Source: Kamptonema formosum PCC 6407
Lineage (GTDB): Bacteria > Cyanobacteriota > Cyanobacteriia > Cyanobacteriales > Microcoleaceae
Direction: 5' to 3'
NCBI RefSeq assembly: GCF_000332155.1
Contig: NZ_KB235903.1
Location: 1,955,328 to 2,019,327, forward strand
DNA length: 64,000 bases
Both the position numbers and the translations under genes were made by a program. The notes below the pieces were generated by a model. The model saw only the letters and a program-made list of their open reading frames with translations, did not search any database and was not told where the DNA came from. Positions 51,126 through 59,313 of this stretch are shown piece after piece (position 1 is the first letter of the stretch; every line of letters begins with the position of its first letter).

Positions 51126-51716
51126 ATGCTAGTTCAAACACAGCAGCAAACTTACACTCCAGAGGAATATCGGCAGTTAGAAGAAACAGCCGAGTTCCGA
51201 AGTGAATATCACGAGGGAGAAATTTTACCTATGTCAGGTGGCACTATAAATCATAACCGGATTACACGCAATCTGGTCGGAGTTTTTGGCAACTTGTTTC
51301 AGGGAAAACCCTATGAAGTTTTTATGAATAATTTACGGTTATGGATTCCTCGGCATCAGCGAGGGGTTTATCCAGATGTGATGGTAATTGAAGGACAGCC
51401 ACTTTTCACCGAAGGACGGCAAGATGAGGTACTTAATCCCTTATTAATAGTAGAAGTGCTCTCGAAGTCTACGAAAGGTTTTGATAGAGAAGATAAATTT
51501 CGATTCTATCGCTCAATTCCTCAATTCTGTGAGTATGTTTTAATTGACCAATATGAGTTTTTAGTTGAGCAGTTTCTTAAGACTGAATCGGGGCAATGGT
51601 TATTTCAAGATTATGAGGGGGATGCGGCTACAGTTTCCTTTACTTCAGTAGGAATTGAGATGTCAATAAGCGATATTTATGAAAGAGTAATATTTGAGTC
51701 AAAGGAAAAAAGCTAG
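51126..51716 (+). CDS. Uma2 family (DUF820) PD-(D/E)XK-like protein
   Basis: 196 residues. YTPEEYRQLEETAEFRSEYHEGEILPMSGGTINHNRI is the typical Uma2 start. The restriction-endonuclease-like core has GVYPDVMVIEG and PLLIVEVLSKSTKGFDREDKFRFYRSIPQF with the expected acidic residues and downstream lysine. It is closer to the family consensus than the copy at 21492. Function unproven; linked in the literature to transposon-like spread. Confidence 0.92.
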   Translation: MLVQTQQQTYTPEEYRQLEETAEFRSEYHEGEILPMSGGTINHNRITRNLVGVFGNLFQGKPYEVFMNNLRLWIPRHQRGVYPDVMVIEGQPLFTEGRQDEVLNPLLIVEVLSKSTKGFDREDKFRFYRSIPQFCEYVLIDQYEFLVEQFLKTESGQWLFQDYEGDAATVSFTSVGIEMSISDIYERVIFESKEKS

Positions 51717-51774
51717 ACAGTTAGTTGTTGGTTGTTCGGTTGTTAATTGGAGATTGTGGTTGATTTTTAGGTAA

Positions 51775-51823
51775 TTTGTTGGGCTTTAGCCCAAAAAGTG
51801 CTGAAGCCCAACAACTTACCTAA
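51775..51823. repeat. Hairpin TTGTTGGGCTTTAGCCC / GAAGCCCAACAA
   Basis: Inverted arms around AAAAAGTGCT lie after the Uma2 gene, about 60 bases past its stop. They may serve as its terminator. Confidence 0.55.
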
Positions 51824-51835
51824 CCTAATGTAATC

Positions 51836-51926
51836 AGGACTTACGCAAAAGTATCGTAACGCCGCCATCTTGGCGGTTAAAGATACCGCCAAGATGGCGG
51901 CGCTACGTAAAGCCTGCGTAAGTCCT
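51836..51926. mobile_element. Family C element with perfect 12-bp terminal inverted repeats
   Basis: The ends are AGGACTTACGCA (51836-51847) and TGCGTAAGTCCT (51915-51926), exact reverse complements. Between them is the palindrome GTAACGCCGCCATCTTGGCGG... (51856-51906). This is the best-preserved copy of the element and shows its limits. It is about 91 bases and non-coding. Confidence 0.75.
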
Positions 51927-51978
51927 GGTAATTTTACTCTACCCAGATTCATAGAAGAGGGTATAGTCTGGAATTAGT

Positions 51979-53733
51979 ATGCCAAAAGCTTTTCTTCATC
52001 ACCGAATTGCCTTGATTTTGACCCTAAGTTTAGGCATAGGATTGTCAGTTTTAGCTACCATTTTTGTTAGCAGATGGGAGACATCGAATCGGCAATTCCG
52101 GTTTCAAAGGCAGATTGAAAATTTGGCTACAGCCCTCCAGCGTAGCCTCAACCGATATACTGATATGCTATCATTTCTTGATGATTATTATGCAGTAGTC
52201 AAATTTCAAGTAGATCGTCAAGAGTTTGGAAATTTTGTTAGAAGAACGCTCAAGACTTATCCAGGTATTCAAGCACTAGAATGGGCTCCCATCGTGGGAG
52301 AAAAAGAACGTTTTACCTACGAAAGAAAGATCCAGTTAGAAGGTTATCCTACTTTCCAAATTACTGAACTAGGCAAAGATAAAGCCTTAGTTAAAGCCGC
52401 TAATCGACCCTATTATTTACCTGTCACCTACGTAGAGCCGTTTATAGGAAATGAATCCGCCTTGGGATACGATCTTAACTCAAATATCACCCGCGCAATC
52501 GCAATCAATCAAGCAAGAGATACAGGCAAAATCACGGCCACTGGACGCATTAAATTAGTTCAAGAAAAACGCGATCAATTTAGCTTTTTAGTGTTTTTGC
52601 CACTTTATAAAAATCATCAAGCTCCAAATTCTCTTACGCTTCGTCGCCAGAATTTAACTGGCTTCTTACTAGGTGTATTTCGCCTATCAGATGTAGTTGA
52701 AGAATCCTTAAAAGATTTGCAATACGACGAGATTAACTTTACAGTATACGACCGGAGTTCTAATCCGGGACAGCAATTTCTAGGACGCTATGATGCTGCT
52801 TATAAACAAGTGACAACGCTTGAAGACAACTCACAATTTAATTTAATTAAGTCTTCTCTCTGTCCATCTGCTGAAAAATGTACGCAGACTTTAACCGTAG
52901 GACAGCGACAGTGGTCAATTGCTTTTTCACCCTCCGTTAATTATCCCATTGAAACGCAATATAGCGCGATAATTACCTTAATTGGCGGGTTATTAATTAC
53001 TAGCACTTTAGCGCTCTTATTACATAACTTAAATCGGGAATTAGAACGAACTAAAAGTTTGAGTGAATTAAGATTTAGCTTTTTCTCAATGGCATCCCAT
53101 GAACTGCGAACGCCGTTAACCACTATTTTACTTTCTAGTGAATCTTTGCAAATTAACCATAATCAACTAACTGAAGAACAGAAACAGAAAAATATTCAGC
53201 GGATTAATTTGACTGCAAAGCGGATGAGTCAGCAGATTACAGATTTATTAATGTTAACACGGGCAGAGGTTAGGCAACTAGAATTTCATCCCCAATTATT
53301 GGATCTAGAACCTTTTTGTCAACAACTTATAGATGAGATGCAAATTGATGTTAGTCAGGTTATTGAATTTACGAGTAATTGTCAAAATACTAGAGCATTT
53401 TTAGACAAAAACTTGTTGCGATCTTTACTTACTAACTTACTCTCAAATGCAGCAAAATATTCACCTGCTGATGCTAAGATTCAATTTACTTTAAACTGTA
53501 ATGCAAATACGGCAATTTTTCAAATATGCGATCGCGGTATTGGCATTCTCACGGCAGATAAAATTAGAATTTTGGAACCATTTTATCGAGGTAGCAATGT
53601 CGGAGAAATAACCGGAACTGGTTTAGGGTTAGCAGTGGTAAAAACTTGTGTAGAATTACACCGAGGGGAATGGAATATTGAGAGTCAGGAAGGTCAAGGA
53701 ACAACTGTGATGGTACGATTACCGTTGGAATAA
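51979..53733 (+). CDS. CHASE-domain sensor histidine kinase
   Basis: 584 residues. TM helices at ~10-32 and ~328-349 enclose a ~290-residue extracytoplasmic CHASE domain (TYPGIQALEWAPIVGEKERF, YYLPVTYVEPFIGNESALGYDL, ITATGRIKLVQ). The H-box is FFSMASHELRTPLTTILLSSE with H374. The ATPase has LLTNLLSNAAKYSP, CDRGIGI and GTGLGLAVVKTC. It is an orthodox membrane kinase whose CHASE domain probably senses a small external ligand. No regulator is adjacent; the nearest response regulator is at 57370-58053. Confidence 0.94.
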   Translation: MPKAFLHHRIALILTLSLGIGLSVLATIFVSRWETSNRQFRFQRQIENLATALQRSLNRYTDMLSFLDDYYAVVKFQVDRQEFGNFVRRTLKTYPGIQALEWAPIVGEKERFTYERKIQLEGYPTFQITELGKDKALVKAANRPYYLPVTYVEPFIGNESALGYDLNSNITRAIAINQARDTGKITATGRIKLVQEKRDQFSFLVFLPLYKNHQAPNSLTLRRQNLTGFLLGVFRLSDVVEESLKDLQYDEINFTVYDRSSNPGQQFLGRYDAAYKQVTTLEDNSQFNLIKSSLCPSAEKCTQTLTVGQRQWSIAFSPSVNYPIETQYSAIITLIGGLLITSTLALLLHNLNRELERTKSLSELRFSFFSMASHELRTPLTTILLSSESLQINHNQLTEEQKQKNIQRINLTAKRMSQQITDLLMLTRAEVRQLEFHPQLLDLEPFCQQLIDEMQIDVSQVIEFTSNCQNTRAFLDKNLLRSLLTNLLSNAAKYSPADAKIQFTLNCNANTAIFQICDRGIGILTADKIRILEPFYRGSNVGEITGTGLGLAVVKTCVELHRGEWNIESQEGQGTTVMVRLPLE

Positions 53734-53824
53734 GTATCGATTGTGTATGATAAAATAGAGCGATGTCCGTAGAGACTTAGGCTATTTTTAAGGCGTGTAA
53801 ACTTAAAGTAAAACCTTTCGTCTA

Positions 53825-53933
53825 GCAGGGAATAAATTCCCTGCCTTAAAGCTAAAGTCCTCTAACGAGGACTGAAGAACTTATTAGTCCTCTTCAGAGG
53901 ACTTTCGCTGTTAGACAGGGGTTTTAACCCCTG
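53825..53933. terminator. Cluster of four hairpins between convergent genes
   Basis: In order: GCAGGGAATAAATTCCCTGC, AGTCCTCTAACGAGGACT, AGTCCTCTTCAGAGGACT and CAGGGGTTTTAACCCCTG. All four are perfect or near-perfect palindromes in the gap between the kinase and the ABC permease gene. They may stop transcription from both directions; the last is shared with 6663-6678. Confidence 0.55.
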
Positions 53934-53956
53934 GCTGCTTTATCCGAATTTCGAGA

Positions 53957-54754
53957 CTACTTGCCACTCCAATGAATAAACCGTTTCTCTACAATTAGAA
54001 ACAGCATATTCAGGAAATAGCCTAAAATTCCGGTGACTAAAATCGAGGCATACATATCCTTGACATTGAGTACTTGTTGAGCATCAATAATCCGTTTGCC
54101 TAAGCCTTGTTCCGTACCGATAAACATCTCCGCCACAATCACAATTACCAGGGAAATACTGATACCGCTACGCAAACCAATAAAGGTTTGAGGCAAACTT
54201 TCCAACAGTAAAACATCTTTGAAAATTCGCCAACGGTTTGCCCCCATTACTTTTGCTGCCAGAATCCGCGATTGCTTAGCATTAATCACCCCATAAGCGC
54301 TGTTAAATACAATCAGTAAAAACGCGCTAAAAGCAGCAATTACTACTTTAGAAAAATCGCTGACTCCAAAAAAGAGAATGAACATCGGAATCAGAGCACT
54401 TGCTGGTGTAGAACGGAAAAAATCAATTAAAAATTCGACACTGCGATAAACTTTTTCAGAACTACCCAAAGCCACACCAACGGGGACTCCGATAATACCA
54501 GCCATCAAAAAAGCGCTAAAAGTTCGTAACACCGTAGCGATAAAATCAGGTAACATTACGCCTGTAAACATTCCCGCAATCAGCGTACCGAGAGTAGCAA
54601 AAGGCGTAGGTAATAGCACTGGATTGACAAAACCAGAGATAGAAATTAACCACCAGACACCAAAAAGTACCAATACTCCGATGAATGGCAAAAAGCGATC
54701 GAAGGAAAATTTTTGAACGTCAATATTAGAGGAAGGTACGCTAGAAGTATTCAT
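53957..54754 (-). CDS. ABC transporter permease, NitT/TauT type
   Basis: 265 residues with six predicted membrane helices. The coupling loop reads AAKVMGANRWRIFKDVLLLESLPQTFIGLRSGISISL, the EAA motif of SsuC/TauC/NrtB-type permeases. VEFLIDFFRSTPASALIPMFILFFG is also typical. It overlaps the ATPase gene by four bases. With the ATPase and the binding protein it forms an importer for an anion or small organic compound (sulfonate, nitrate, or a pyrimidine-like substrate); the exact ligand cannot be told. Confidence 0.92.
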   Translation of the reverse strand: MNTSSVPSSNIDVQKFSFDRFLPFIGVLVLFGVWWLISISGFVNPVLLPTPFATLGTLIAGMFTGVMLPDFIATVLRTFSAFLMAGIIGVPVGVALGSSEKVYRSVEFLIDFFRSTPASALIPMFILFFGVSDFSKVVIAAFSAFLLIVFNSAYGVINAKQSRILAAKVMGANRWRIFKDVLLLESLPQTFIGLRSGISISLVIVIVAEMFIGTEQGLGKRIIDAQQVLNVKDMYASILVTGILGYFLNMLFLIVEKRFIHWSGK

Positions 54755-55545
54755 TTCCGCATCTCCTGACGAAAGATTTCTAAACAGTAACGGCTGACTT
54801 CAATGAATTCGGGAGAGGTAAGTGTATCGGGGGTACGCGGACGAGAAACAGTAAATGGTACTGCTTCCACTAAATGAGTTGGACGTTTACTTAAAAGTAG
54901 AACTGTATCTGCTAGAAATACTGCTTCTTCTAAGTTGTGAACTACCATTAACATCGGAATGCCAGTGGCCATGAAAATTTCTTGGAGTTTATCGCGCACA
55001 AATAGGGTGGTTTCAAAGTCCAAGGCGGAAAAGGGTTCATCGAGAAAAAGAACTTCTGGATCGGCAACTAGCGCCCGCAAAATGGAAACTAATTGTTGCT
55101 GTCCACCGGAGAAATTGTAGGGATAACGTTTGAGGTCAAGGCGAATATTAAAGGTGTCGATTAGGCGTTCGACGCGATCGCGACATTCCTGTTCTGGTAC
55201 TCCCTTAACTCGCAGCGGATAGGCGATATTGTCATAGGCACTCATCCAGGGAAACATTGAATCCCGATAGTTTTGAAACACATAGCCAATTTTGGCCCGG
55301 CGAATTGGTTTACCATGAATCCGAATCTCCCCGCGATCGATGGGAATCAAGCCGCTAATCATGTTAATTAGGGTGGATTTACCGCAGCCATTGGGGCCAA
55401 AAATTGAAACTAATTGATTGTTGGGTAAATCGAGGTTAAAGTCTTCGTAAAGCGGTTGTCCTGCAAAGGATTTACATAATCCTTGTACAGAAATAAAGTG
55501 TTCTGGTGGCGCAATATTCGGGCTAGTGACAGGATTTACAAGCAT
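54751..55545 (-). CDS. ABC transporter ATP-binding subunit, NitT/TauT type
   Basis: 264 residues. Walker A GPNGCGKST (about 54-62), Q-loop YVFQNYRDSMFPW, signature FSGGQQQLV, Walker B VLFLDEPFSALD and switch VVHNLEEAVFLAD. The wording fits the SsuB/TauB/NrtD group. The signature is FSGGQ, a mild variant. Its stop overlaps the permease start. The binding-protein gene lies 332 bases upstream, separated by two small mobile-like elements, so co-transcription with it is uncertain. Confidence 0.93.
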   Translation of the reverse strand: MLVNPVTSPNIAPPEHFISVQGLCKSFAGQPLYEDFNLDLPNNQLVSIFGPNGCGKSTLINMISGLIPIDRGEIRIHGKPIRRAKIGYVFQNYRDSMFPWMSAYDNIAYPLRVKGVPEQECRDRVERLIDTFNIRLDLKRYPYNFSGGQQQLVSILRALVADPEVLFLDEPFSALDFETTLFVRDKLQEIFMATGIPMLMVVHNLEEAVFLADTVLLLSKRPTHLVEAVPFTVSRPRTPDTLTSPEFIEVSRYCLEIFRQEMRK

Positions 55546-55569
55546 AATATGGTTCTCCAGAAAGTGATT

Positions 55570-55709
55570 TATAGCAACCGCCTTGGCGGTTAGGGGCTAG
55601 GGGCTAGGGGCTAGGGGCTAGGGTAAGAAGGGAAAGAAGAGGAAGAAGGGAATAGCGTTAGCAAGTTTCAGGAACTCAGAACGTCTTAACTGCCAAGAAG
55701 GTTGCTATA
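55570..55709. mobile_element. MITE-like element, family A, copy 2
   Basis: The left end is TATAGCAACCGCCTTGGCGGTT, the right end AACTGCCAAGAAGGTTGCTATA: near-perfect inverted repeats of about 22 bases. Inside are four GGGGCTA units and a purine-rich spacer, then GTTTCAGGAACTCAGAACGTC. This 140-base copy defines the family boundaries best. Confidence 0.75.
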
Positions 55710-55715
55710 GTAAAG

Positions 55716-55833
55716 TAGGAATTACGCACGAATTACCCCAAATATGGGTTTGAGATTGCTTCACTACGTTCGCAATGACAGAAAATCATATCGTTGGCAA
55801 TGATAGAAAATCGTAGTAAGTGCGTAAGTCCTA
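55716..55833. mobile_element. Small element with TAGGAATTACGCAC / GTGCGTAAGTCCTA ends
   Basis: Its ends resemble those of the family C element at 51836-51926 (one mismatch), but the interior instead has GATTGCTTC...CGCAATGACAG modules like those at 57251-57363. It sits next to the family A copy, so two elements interrupt the transporter cluster. Confidence 0.6.
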
Positions 55834-55877
55834 TTTTTTAAGGGAGTTAGGCTCTCGATTCTGCATAAGTTTTGTAA

Positions 55878-56894
55878 TTACACAGGTTTGTACAACAAGC
55901 TAGCAACATCAAGTGGTTTTGAGAAAACTTTTTTATCAGTCATAAAATTGAAGAATTTTTGGAAGTATGTCACGTCTTCCGGCTTAAATTCGTTGTACAT
56001 CGTGTATCCTATCATCGGCACTTTCTGCACTAAATCGCCTTCGATGGAGGTGTAGCCGACCATATATTGACGGACTTGATCGGGATTCTTCCTAATATCT
56101 TCAATGGCGCGGCGATAGGCTTCTGTGTAGGTTTTGGTTGTAGCGGGATATTGCTGAATAAATTTGCTACTTAGTACGGCTGCACCACCAAACCAAGGAG
56201 CTTTGGGATCGCCTAAAATGTATTTGGAAACAACTCCATTTTCCAGAATGCGGGTAAGGCCTTTAACTTCGCCAACTGTACCTGTTGGTTCTAGGGTGTA
56301 AGCTGCATCAATTTGTCCCGATTCGATCGCGGCTATGTGTTGCCGAATTTCTATTTGCTGTACTTGGGGATTAGTAACTCCTGCGGCTGCCAAGATTGCC
56401 TGCGCGATCGCTAAATTCTGTGCTCCTGGCCCTGTGGCAAACTTTTTGTCTTTTAAATCCGCGATCGCCTGAATTGAGCTATTTTTGCCCACAATCACTT
56501 GATCGAGTTTGTAGTCAACGTTGCTGGGGTTGGCAGCAATGATTTTGAATAATCCCGGTGATGTGATTTCTGAAAGTCCCAAAACACCGCTAGCAACTCC
56601 ATTGCCTGTTCCCTGAAGCCTTCCAGCAATTAATGCTTCGGCGACTTGGTTGGGTGAAGCAAATTTGACTGCTTCTACGTCTAAGCCGGCTTCTTTGAAA
56701 TAACCCTTTTTCTCGGCTACAAATAAGGGTAATCCAGAGGCGACGGGCCAGAATCCAATCGAAATTTTACCGGGATTCTCTGAACTGCTGGTGGTAGTGG
56801 TTGTCTGAGTTTGAGATTGAGTGCATCCGTGAGCCGCGATCGCGATCGCGCTACCTGCACTCAACTGAAGAAAATACCGTCTCCTAATTTTCAT
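55878..56894 (-). CDS. ABC transporter substrate-binding protein, NitT/TauT (SsuA-like)
   Basis: 338 residues. The N-terminus MKIRRRYFLQLSAGSAIAIAAHGC has a twin-arginine-like start and a lipobox-like end at C24, so it is probably a lipoprotein or Tat substrate. The mature part resembles the NMT1/SsuA fold: KISIGFWPVASGLPLFVAEKKGYFKEAGLDVEAVKFASPNQ, then ALIAGRLQGTGNG, DLKDKKFATGPG and AAIESGQIDAAYTLEP. The ligand could be a sulfonate, nitrate/bicarbonate or an aromatic. It belongs with the ATPase and permease just downstream. Confidence 0.9.
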   Translation of the reverse strand: MKIRRRYFLQLSAGSAIAIAAHGCTQSQTQTTTTTSSSENPGKISIGFWPVASGLPLFVAEKKGYFKEAGLDVEAVKFASPNQVAEALIAGRLQGTGNGVASGVLGLSEITSPGLFKIIAANPSNVDYKLDQVIVGKNSSIQAIADLKDKKFATGPGAQNLAIAQAILAAAGVTNPQVQQIEIRQHIAAIESGQIDAAYTLEPTGTVGEVKGLTRILENGVVSKYILGDPKAPWFGGAAVLSSKFIQQYPATTKTYTEAYRRAIEDIRKNPDQVRQYMVGYTSIEGDLVQKVPMIGYTMYNEFKPEDVTYFQKFFNFMTDKKVFSKPLDVASLLYKPV

Positions 56895-57156
56895 CGTTTT
56901 CCCTTTACATCCAAGATAATTTGGACTAGAATTGAATCATAAGATACAGAATTTCGATTCACCGTTTCTCTGGCGCAATTCCCGCCTGTTAGGAATCGTT
57001 TCCTCGAAATTTATTTATCGATACAGCATATAGATTTAGTGTGTATATTTTGGGGAAGCTTAAGTGGAGAAATGGTGGAAAATGTCAGGGTTTCTACACA
57101 CAAAATTAGGACTTAGCCGGTGGATATAAGGTGGATATAAATAAACGCTATAACTT

Positions 57157-57229
57157 GTAGGGTGGGCGCTCGTCGCAAAAGGTCTTTAACTTATAGTTAT
57201 AAATAGTTGTCGGCGAGCGCCCACCTTAC
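57157..57229. repeat. Palindromic element, family D, copy 2
   Basis: GTAGGGTGGGCGCTCG and CGAGCGCCCACCTTAC arms enclose a core with TAGTTATAAATAGTTGTCGG. The core matches copy 1 at 3869-3943. Confidence 0.65.
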
Positions 57230-57250
57230 GTTTTTTGTTGATATTTTTGT

Positions 57251-57363
57251 CATTGCGAGTGAAACGAAGCAATCGCTAGGCCTTGAGATTGCTTCGTTTC
57301 ACTCGCAATGACCGATTGGTTTCACTTGCAATAACAGATCGCTTTCACTCGCAATGACCGATC
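57251..57363. repeat. CATTGCGAGTGAAACGAAGC palindrome and derivatives
   Basis: CATTGCGAGTGAAACGAAGC (57251-57270) has its exact complement GCTTCGTTTCACTCGCAATG (57291-57310), and two further half-copies (TTTCACTTGCAATAAC, TTTCACTCGCAATGACCGAT) run up to the response regulator stop. It is likely a dispersed hairpin repeat that also terminates the regulator transcript. Confidence 0.75.
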
Positions 57364-57369
57364 GCTTTT

Positions 57370-58053
57370 CTAAACTCGATCTAAACTTTTCAAACGGTAG
57401 CCAACACCGTGAACAGTTTCAATTAAGTCTTTTGGAGCTCCTGCGGCTTTGAGTTTTGCCCGCAAATTCTTGATGTAAGTCTTGATGGTGTCTTCTTCTG
57501 GAGACTCTTGCCATGTCCAAACCTGTTCGATAATCGCGGATCGACTCAAAACCCGCTTGCCATATCGTAATAAAGCCTCTAACAGAGCAAATTCTTTTGG
57601 TGTGAGGTGAATAGGCGATCGCTCGTAGATGACTTCATAGCTAGCAGGATCTAGAGACAGATTACCCGATCTTAATATCGGCGACATTCCCGACTGTCCG
57701 CGACGAAGCAAAGCCCGAATTTGAGCTAGCAACTCCTGTAATTGAAAGGGTTTAACCATATAGACATCTGCTCCTGCATCGAGTCCAATCACTTTATCAA
57801 GGCTGGTATCGCGAGCAGTGAGCATGAGAATGGGAGAGAGATAGCCGCGATCGCGCAATCGCTCGCATAGACCAATACCATTTAACTTCGGTAGGGTGAC
57901 ATCGGTTAAAATCAAGTCGTAAACGAATCCCTGGGTCTTATCCCATGCTGACTCACCATCTCTAGCTGAGTCTACAATGTACCGCTGTGCCACAAGTGCT
58001 TCAGTCAGAGAAGCTATCAATTGGCTGTCGTCTTCTACTAATAGAATCCGCAT
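57370..58053 (-). CDS. OmpR/PhoB-type response regulator
   Basis: 227 residues. The receiver domain (1-~118) has acidic pocket D8/D9, phosphoacceptor D51 (LILTDVTLPKLNG), T79 (MLTARD) and K101 (MVKPF). The C-terminal winged helix (~128-225) has HLTPKEFALLEALLRYGKRVLSRSAIIEQVW and TIKTYIKNLRAKLKAAG...IETVHGVGYRLK. It should bind DNA as a dimer when phosphorylated. No kinase is adjacent on this strand; partners may be the orphan kinases in this window. Start ATG at 58051-58053. Confidence 0.95.
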   Translation of the reverse strand: MRILLVEDDSQLIASLTEALVAQRYIVDSARDGESAWDKTQGFVYDLILTDVTLPKLNGIGLCERLRDRGYLSPILMLTARDTSLDKVIGLDAGADVYMVKPFQLQELLAQIRALLRRGQSGMSPILRSGNLSLDPASYEVIYERSPIHLTPKEFALLEALLRYGKRVLSRSAIIEQVWTWQESPEEDTIKTYIKNLRAKLKAAGAPKDLIETVHGVGYRLKSLDRV

Positions 58054-58197
58054 TGTCTAGCTTGTTCGATTAATCTGAATTCTAAGATTCAGTGACAGAA
58101 GTTTTTAGAGAGAGTTAGTTTCTGACTATTAATCTTGCTATAGAAAGCGGGATAAATTTGTTATCTATTACACCAATTAATGCTTTAGCTGGATACT

Positions 58198-58315
58198 AGA
58201 ATTGCGATCGCGATCGCGATGTCGATCTGGTTAACGATCGGATATTGCGATCGCAATCGTTTTCGCTTTCGGAATTTTCATTGCGATTGCGATCGCGATT
58301 GCTGAGCGATCGCTA
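58198..58315. repeat. Dense cluster of overlapping HIP1-like palindromes
   Basis: ATTGCGATCGCGATCGCGATG, TTGCGATCGCAATCG and ATTGCGATTGCGATCGCGATTGC type strings recur over about 120 bases between the regulator and CcmK genes. They can form alternative hairpins. Nothing else is recognised in this gap. Confidence 0.8.
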
Positions 58316-58338
58316 AATCTAAGCGCCCAAAAATCCTA

Positions 58339-58647
58339 CTACATTCTAAATTGTTCGACTTCTGGAGTAAAGCCGATCGGTAAAACGTAATCTAGATTTT
58401 CATGGGGACGAGCGATGATGTGGTATGATAACAATTCCCCACCATGAACTTTTTTGACTCCTTCAATTCCAGCCGCTACAGCAGCTTGTACCTCGGAGAC
58501 ATCGCCCCGGACTATGACTGTCCAGTAACCGCGCGTAATTTTTTCATACCGAACTAACGTGACACGGGCCGCTTTAACCATTGAGTCTGCGGCTTCTACG
58601 GCAGAGGGAAGTCCAAGGACTTCAATCATGCCAACTGCCATTCCCAT
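58339..58647 (-). CDS. Carboxysome shell hexamer protein CcmK
   Basis: 102 residues, one BMC domain. [58 protein letters not shown] and a conserved end [18 protein letters not shown] are close to CcmK1/CcmK2. It forms hexameric tiles of the beta-carboxysome shell. The segment [13 protein letters not shown] differs from the usual YEKIGSGRVTVIV, affecting the pore-side loop. It is solitary, not in a ccmKLMN cluster, so it is one of the extra CcmK paralogs; I do not assign a number. Its neighbours are DUF3067 and petCA. Confidence 0.94.
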   Translation of the reverse strand: MGMAVGMIEVLGLPSAVEAADSMVKAARVTLVRYEKITRGYWTVIVRGDVSEVQAAVAAGIEGVKKVHGGELLSYHIIARPHENLDYVLPIGFTPEVEQFRM

Positions 58648-59004
58648 TGCGCTAATCTCCTAATCTAATGGGATTACCAGGTACTAATTGTACGTGAAAA
58701 TGAGCTCGGCAATGAAGGAAGAAGGTAGAGAGCAACTATAGTAGGGGCTAGGGGCTAGGGGCTAGGGGAGAGGGGGAGGATGGGGAAGAGGGGACATAAA
58801 ATCAAGGGTTTCAGCCATAAGCGAGTGTCCTAACTAACAGTCTTCGCGGTTGCTATATTAATCAAAATTGTTAATTGTTAACTGTTAATTGTTAATAATC
58901 CCTCCTACTTACCTTCCCCATCCTCCCCATTCTCCCCATCTCCCCCATCCTCCCCCTCTCCCCCATCTTACCCTAGCCCCTAGCCCCTAGCCCCTAGCCC
59001 CTAG
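58648..59004. other. Repeat-filled gap between CcmK and DUF3067 genes
   Basis: 357 bases made mostly of a degraded family A element (58730-58857), TTGTTAA heptamers (58863-58896), pyrimidine-rich CTCCCCATC repeats (about 58910-58970) and TAGCCCC heptamers (58971-59003). No gene is visible. Confidence 0.7.
58730..58857. mobile_element. MITE-like element, family A, copy 3 (degraded)
   Basis: The right end CGGTTGCTATATTA is well kept; the left end (AGAGCAACTATAG) is weaker. It contains three to four GGGGCTA units and a GTTTCAGCCATAAG right segment. Confidence 0.5.
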
Positions 59005-59015
59005 CTATAACAACC
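58971..59015. mobile_element. Family A half-element, reversed, at the DUF3067 stop
   Basis: TAGCCCC units followed by TAGCTATAACAACC form the left end of a reversed family A element. The terminal GGTTGTTATAG (minus strand) coincides with the last codons and stop of the DUF3067 gene. Confidence 0.5.
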
Positions 59016-59313
59016 ATTCAGAGGCTCTTTCGCCTAAATCTAGAGGGATGCTGACGGCCTTACCAAGACGCGGGCGATCGCGAGTTGTGACAATATACTC
59101 CCTAACTTGTTCTGTACTACCCCAACCGTGCAGGTAAGTCGCGATCGCGTCCAAATGCTCCATATAATCCGCCTCCGCCATCGGAAAAGAAGCCTGTTCC
59201 AGGTATTTCCACATGACTTGCACAAAAATCTTGCCCCGCGTCCGCCGCAGTTGGATATCGTAAGATTTTCCCCACTTATCCAGCAATAGCTGGCGTAAAT
59301 CCTGGCCCGTCAT
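59005..59313 (-). CDS. DUF3067 family protein
   Basis: 102 residues. MTGQDLRQLLLDKWGKSYDIQLRRTRGKIFVQVMWKYLEQASFPMAEADYMEHLDAIATYLHGWGS is the DUF3067 pattern, conserved in cyanobacteria and chloroplast-bearing eukaryotes and commonly next to petC-petA, as here (divergent). Proposed association with photosynthesis rests on that context only. The last codons and stop overlap a mobile-element end, which may have slightly changed the C-terminus. Confidence 0.88.
   Translation of the reverse strand: MTGQDLRQLLLDKWGKSYDIQLRRTRGKIFVQVMWKYLEQASFPMAEADYMEHLDAIATYLHGWGSTEQVREYIVTTRDRPRLGKAVSIPLDLGERASEWLL

Larger units (their letters stand above)
56895..57369. other. Repeat-filled intergenic region
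   Basis: 475 bases with no gene between the binding-protein gene and the response regulator gene. It includes a probable promoter region (56895-57110), a family D element (57157-57229) and a palindromic GCAATGAC array (57251-57363). Confidence 0.6.
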
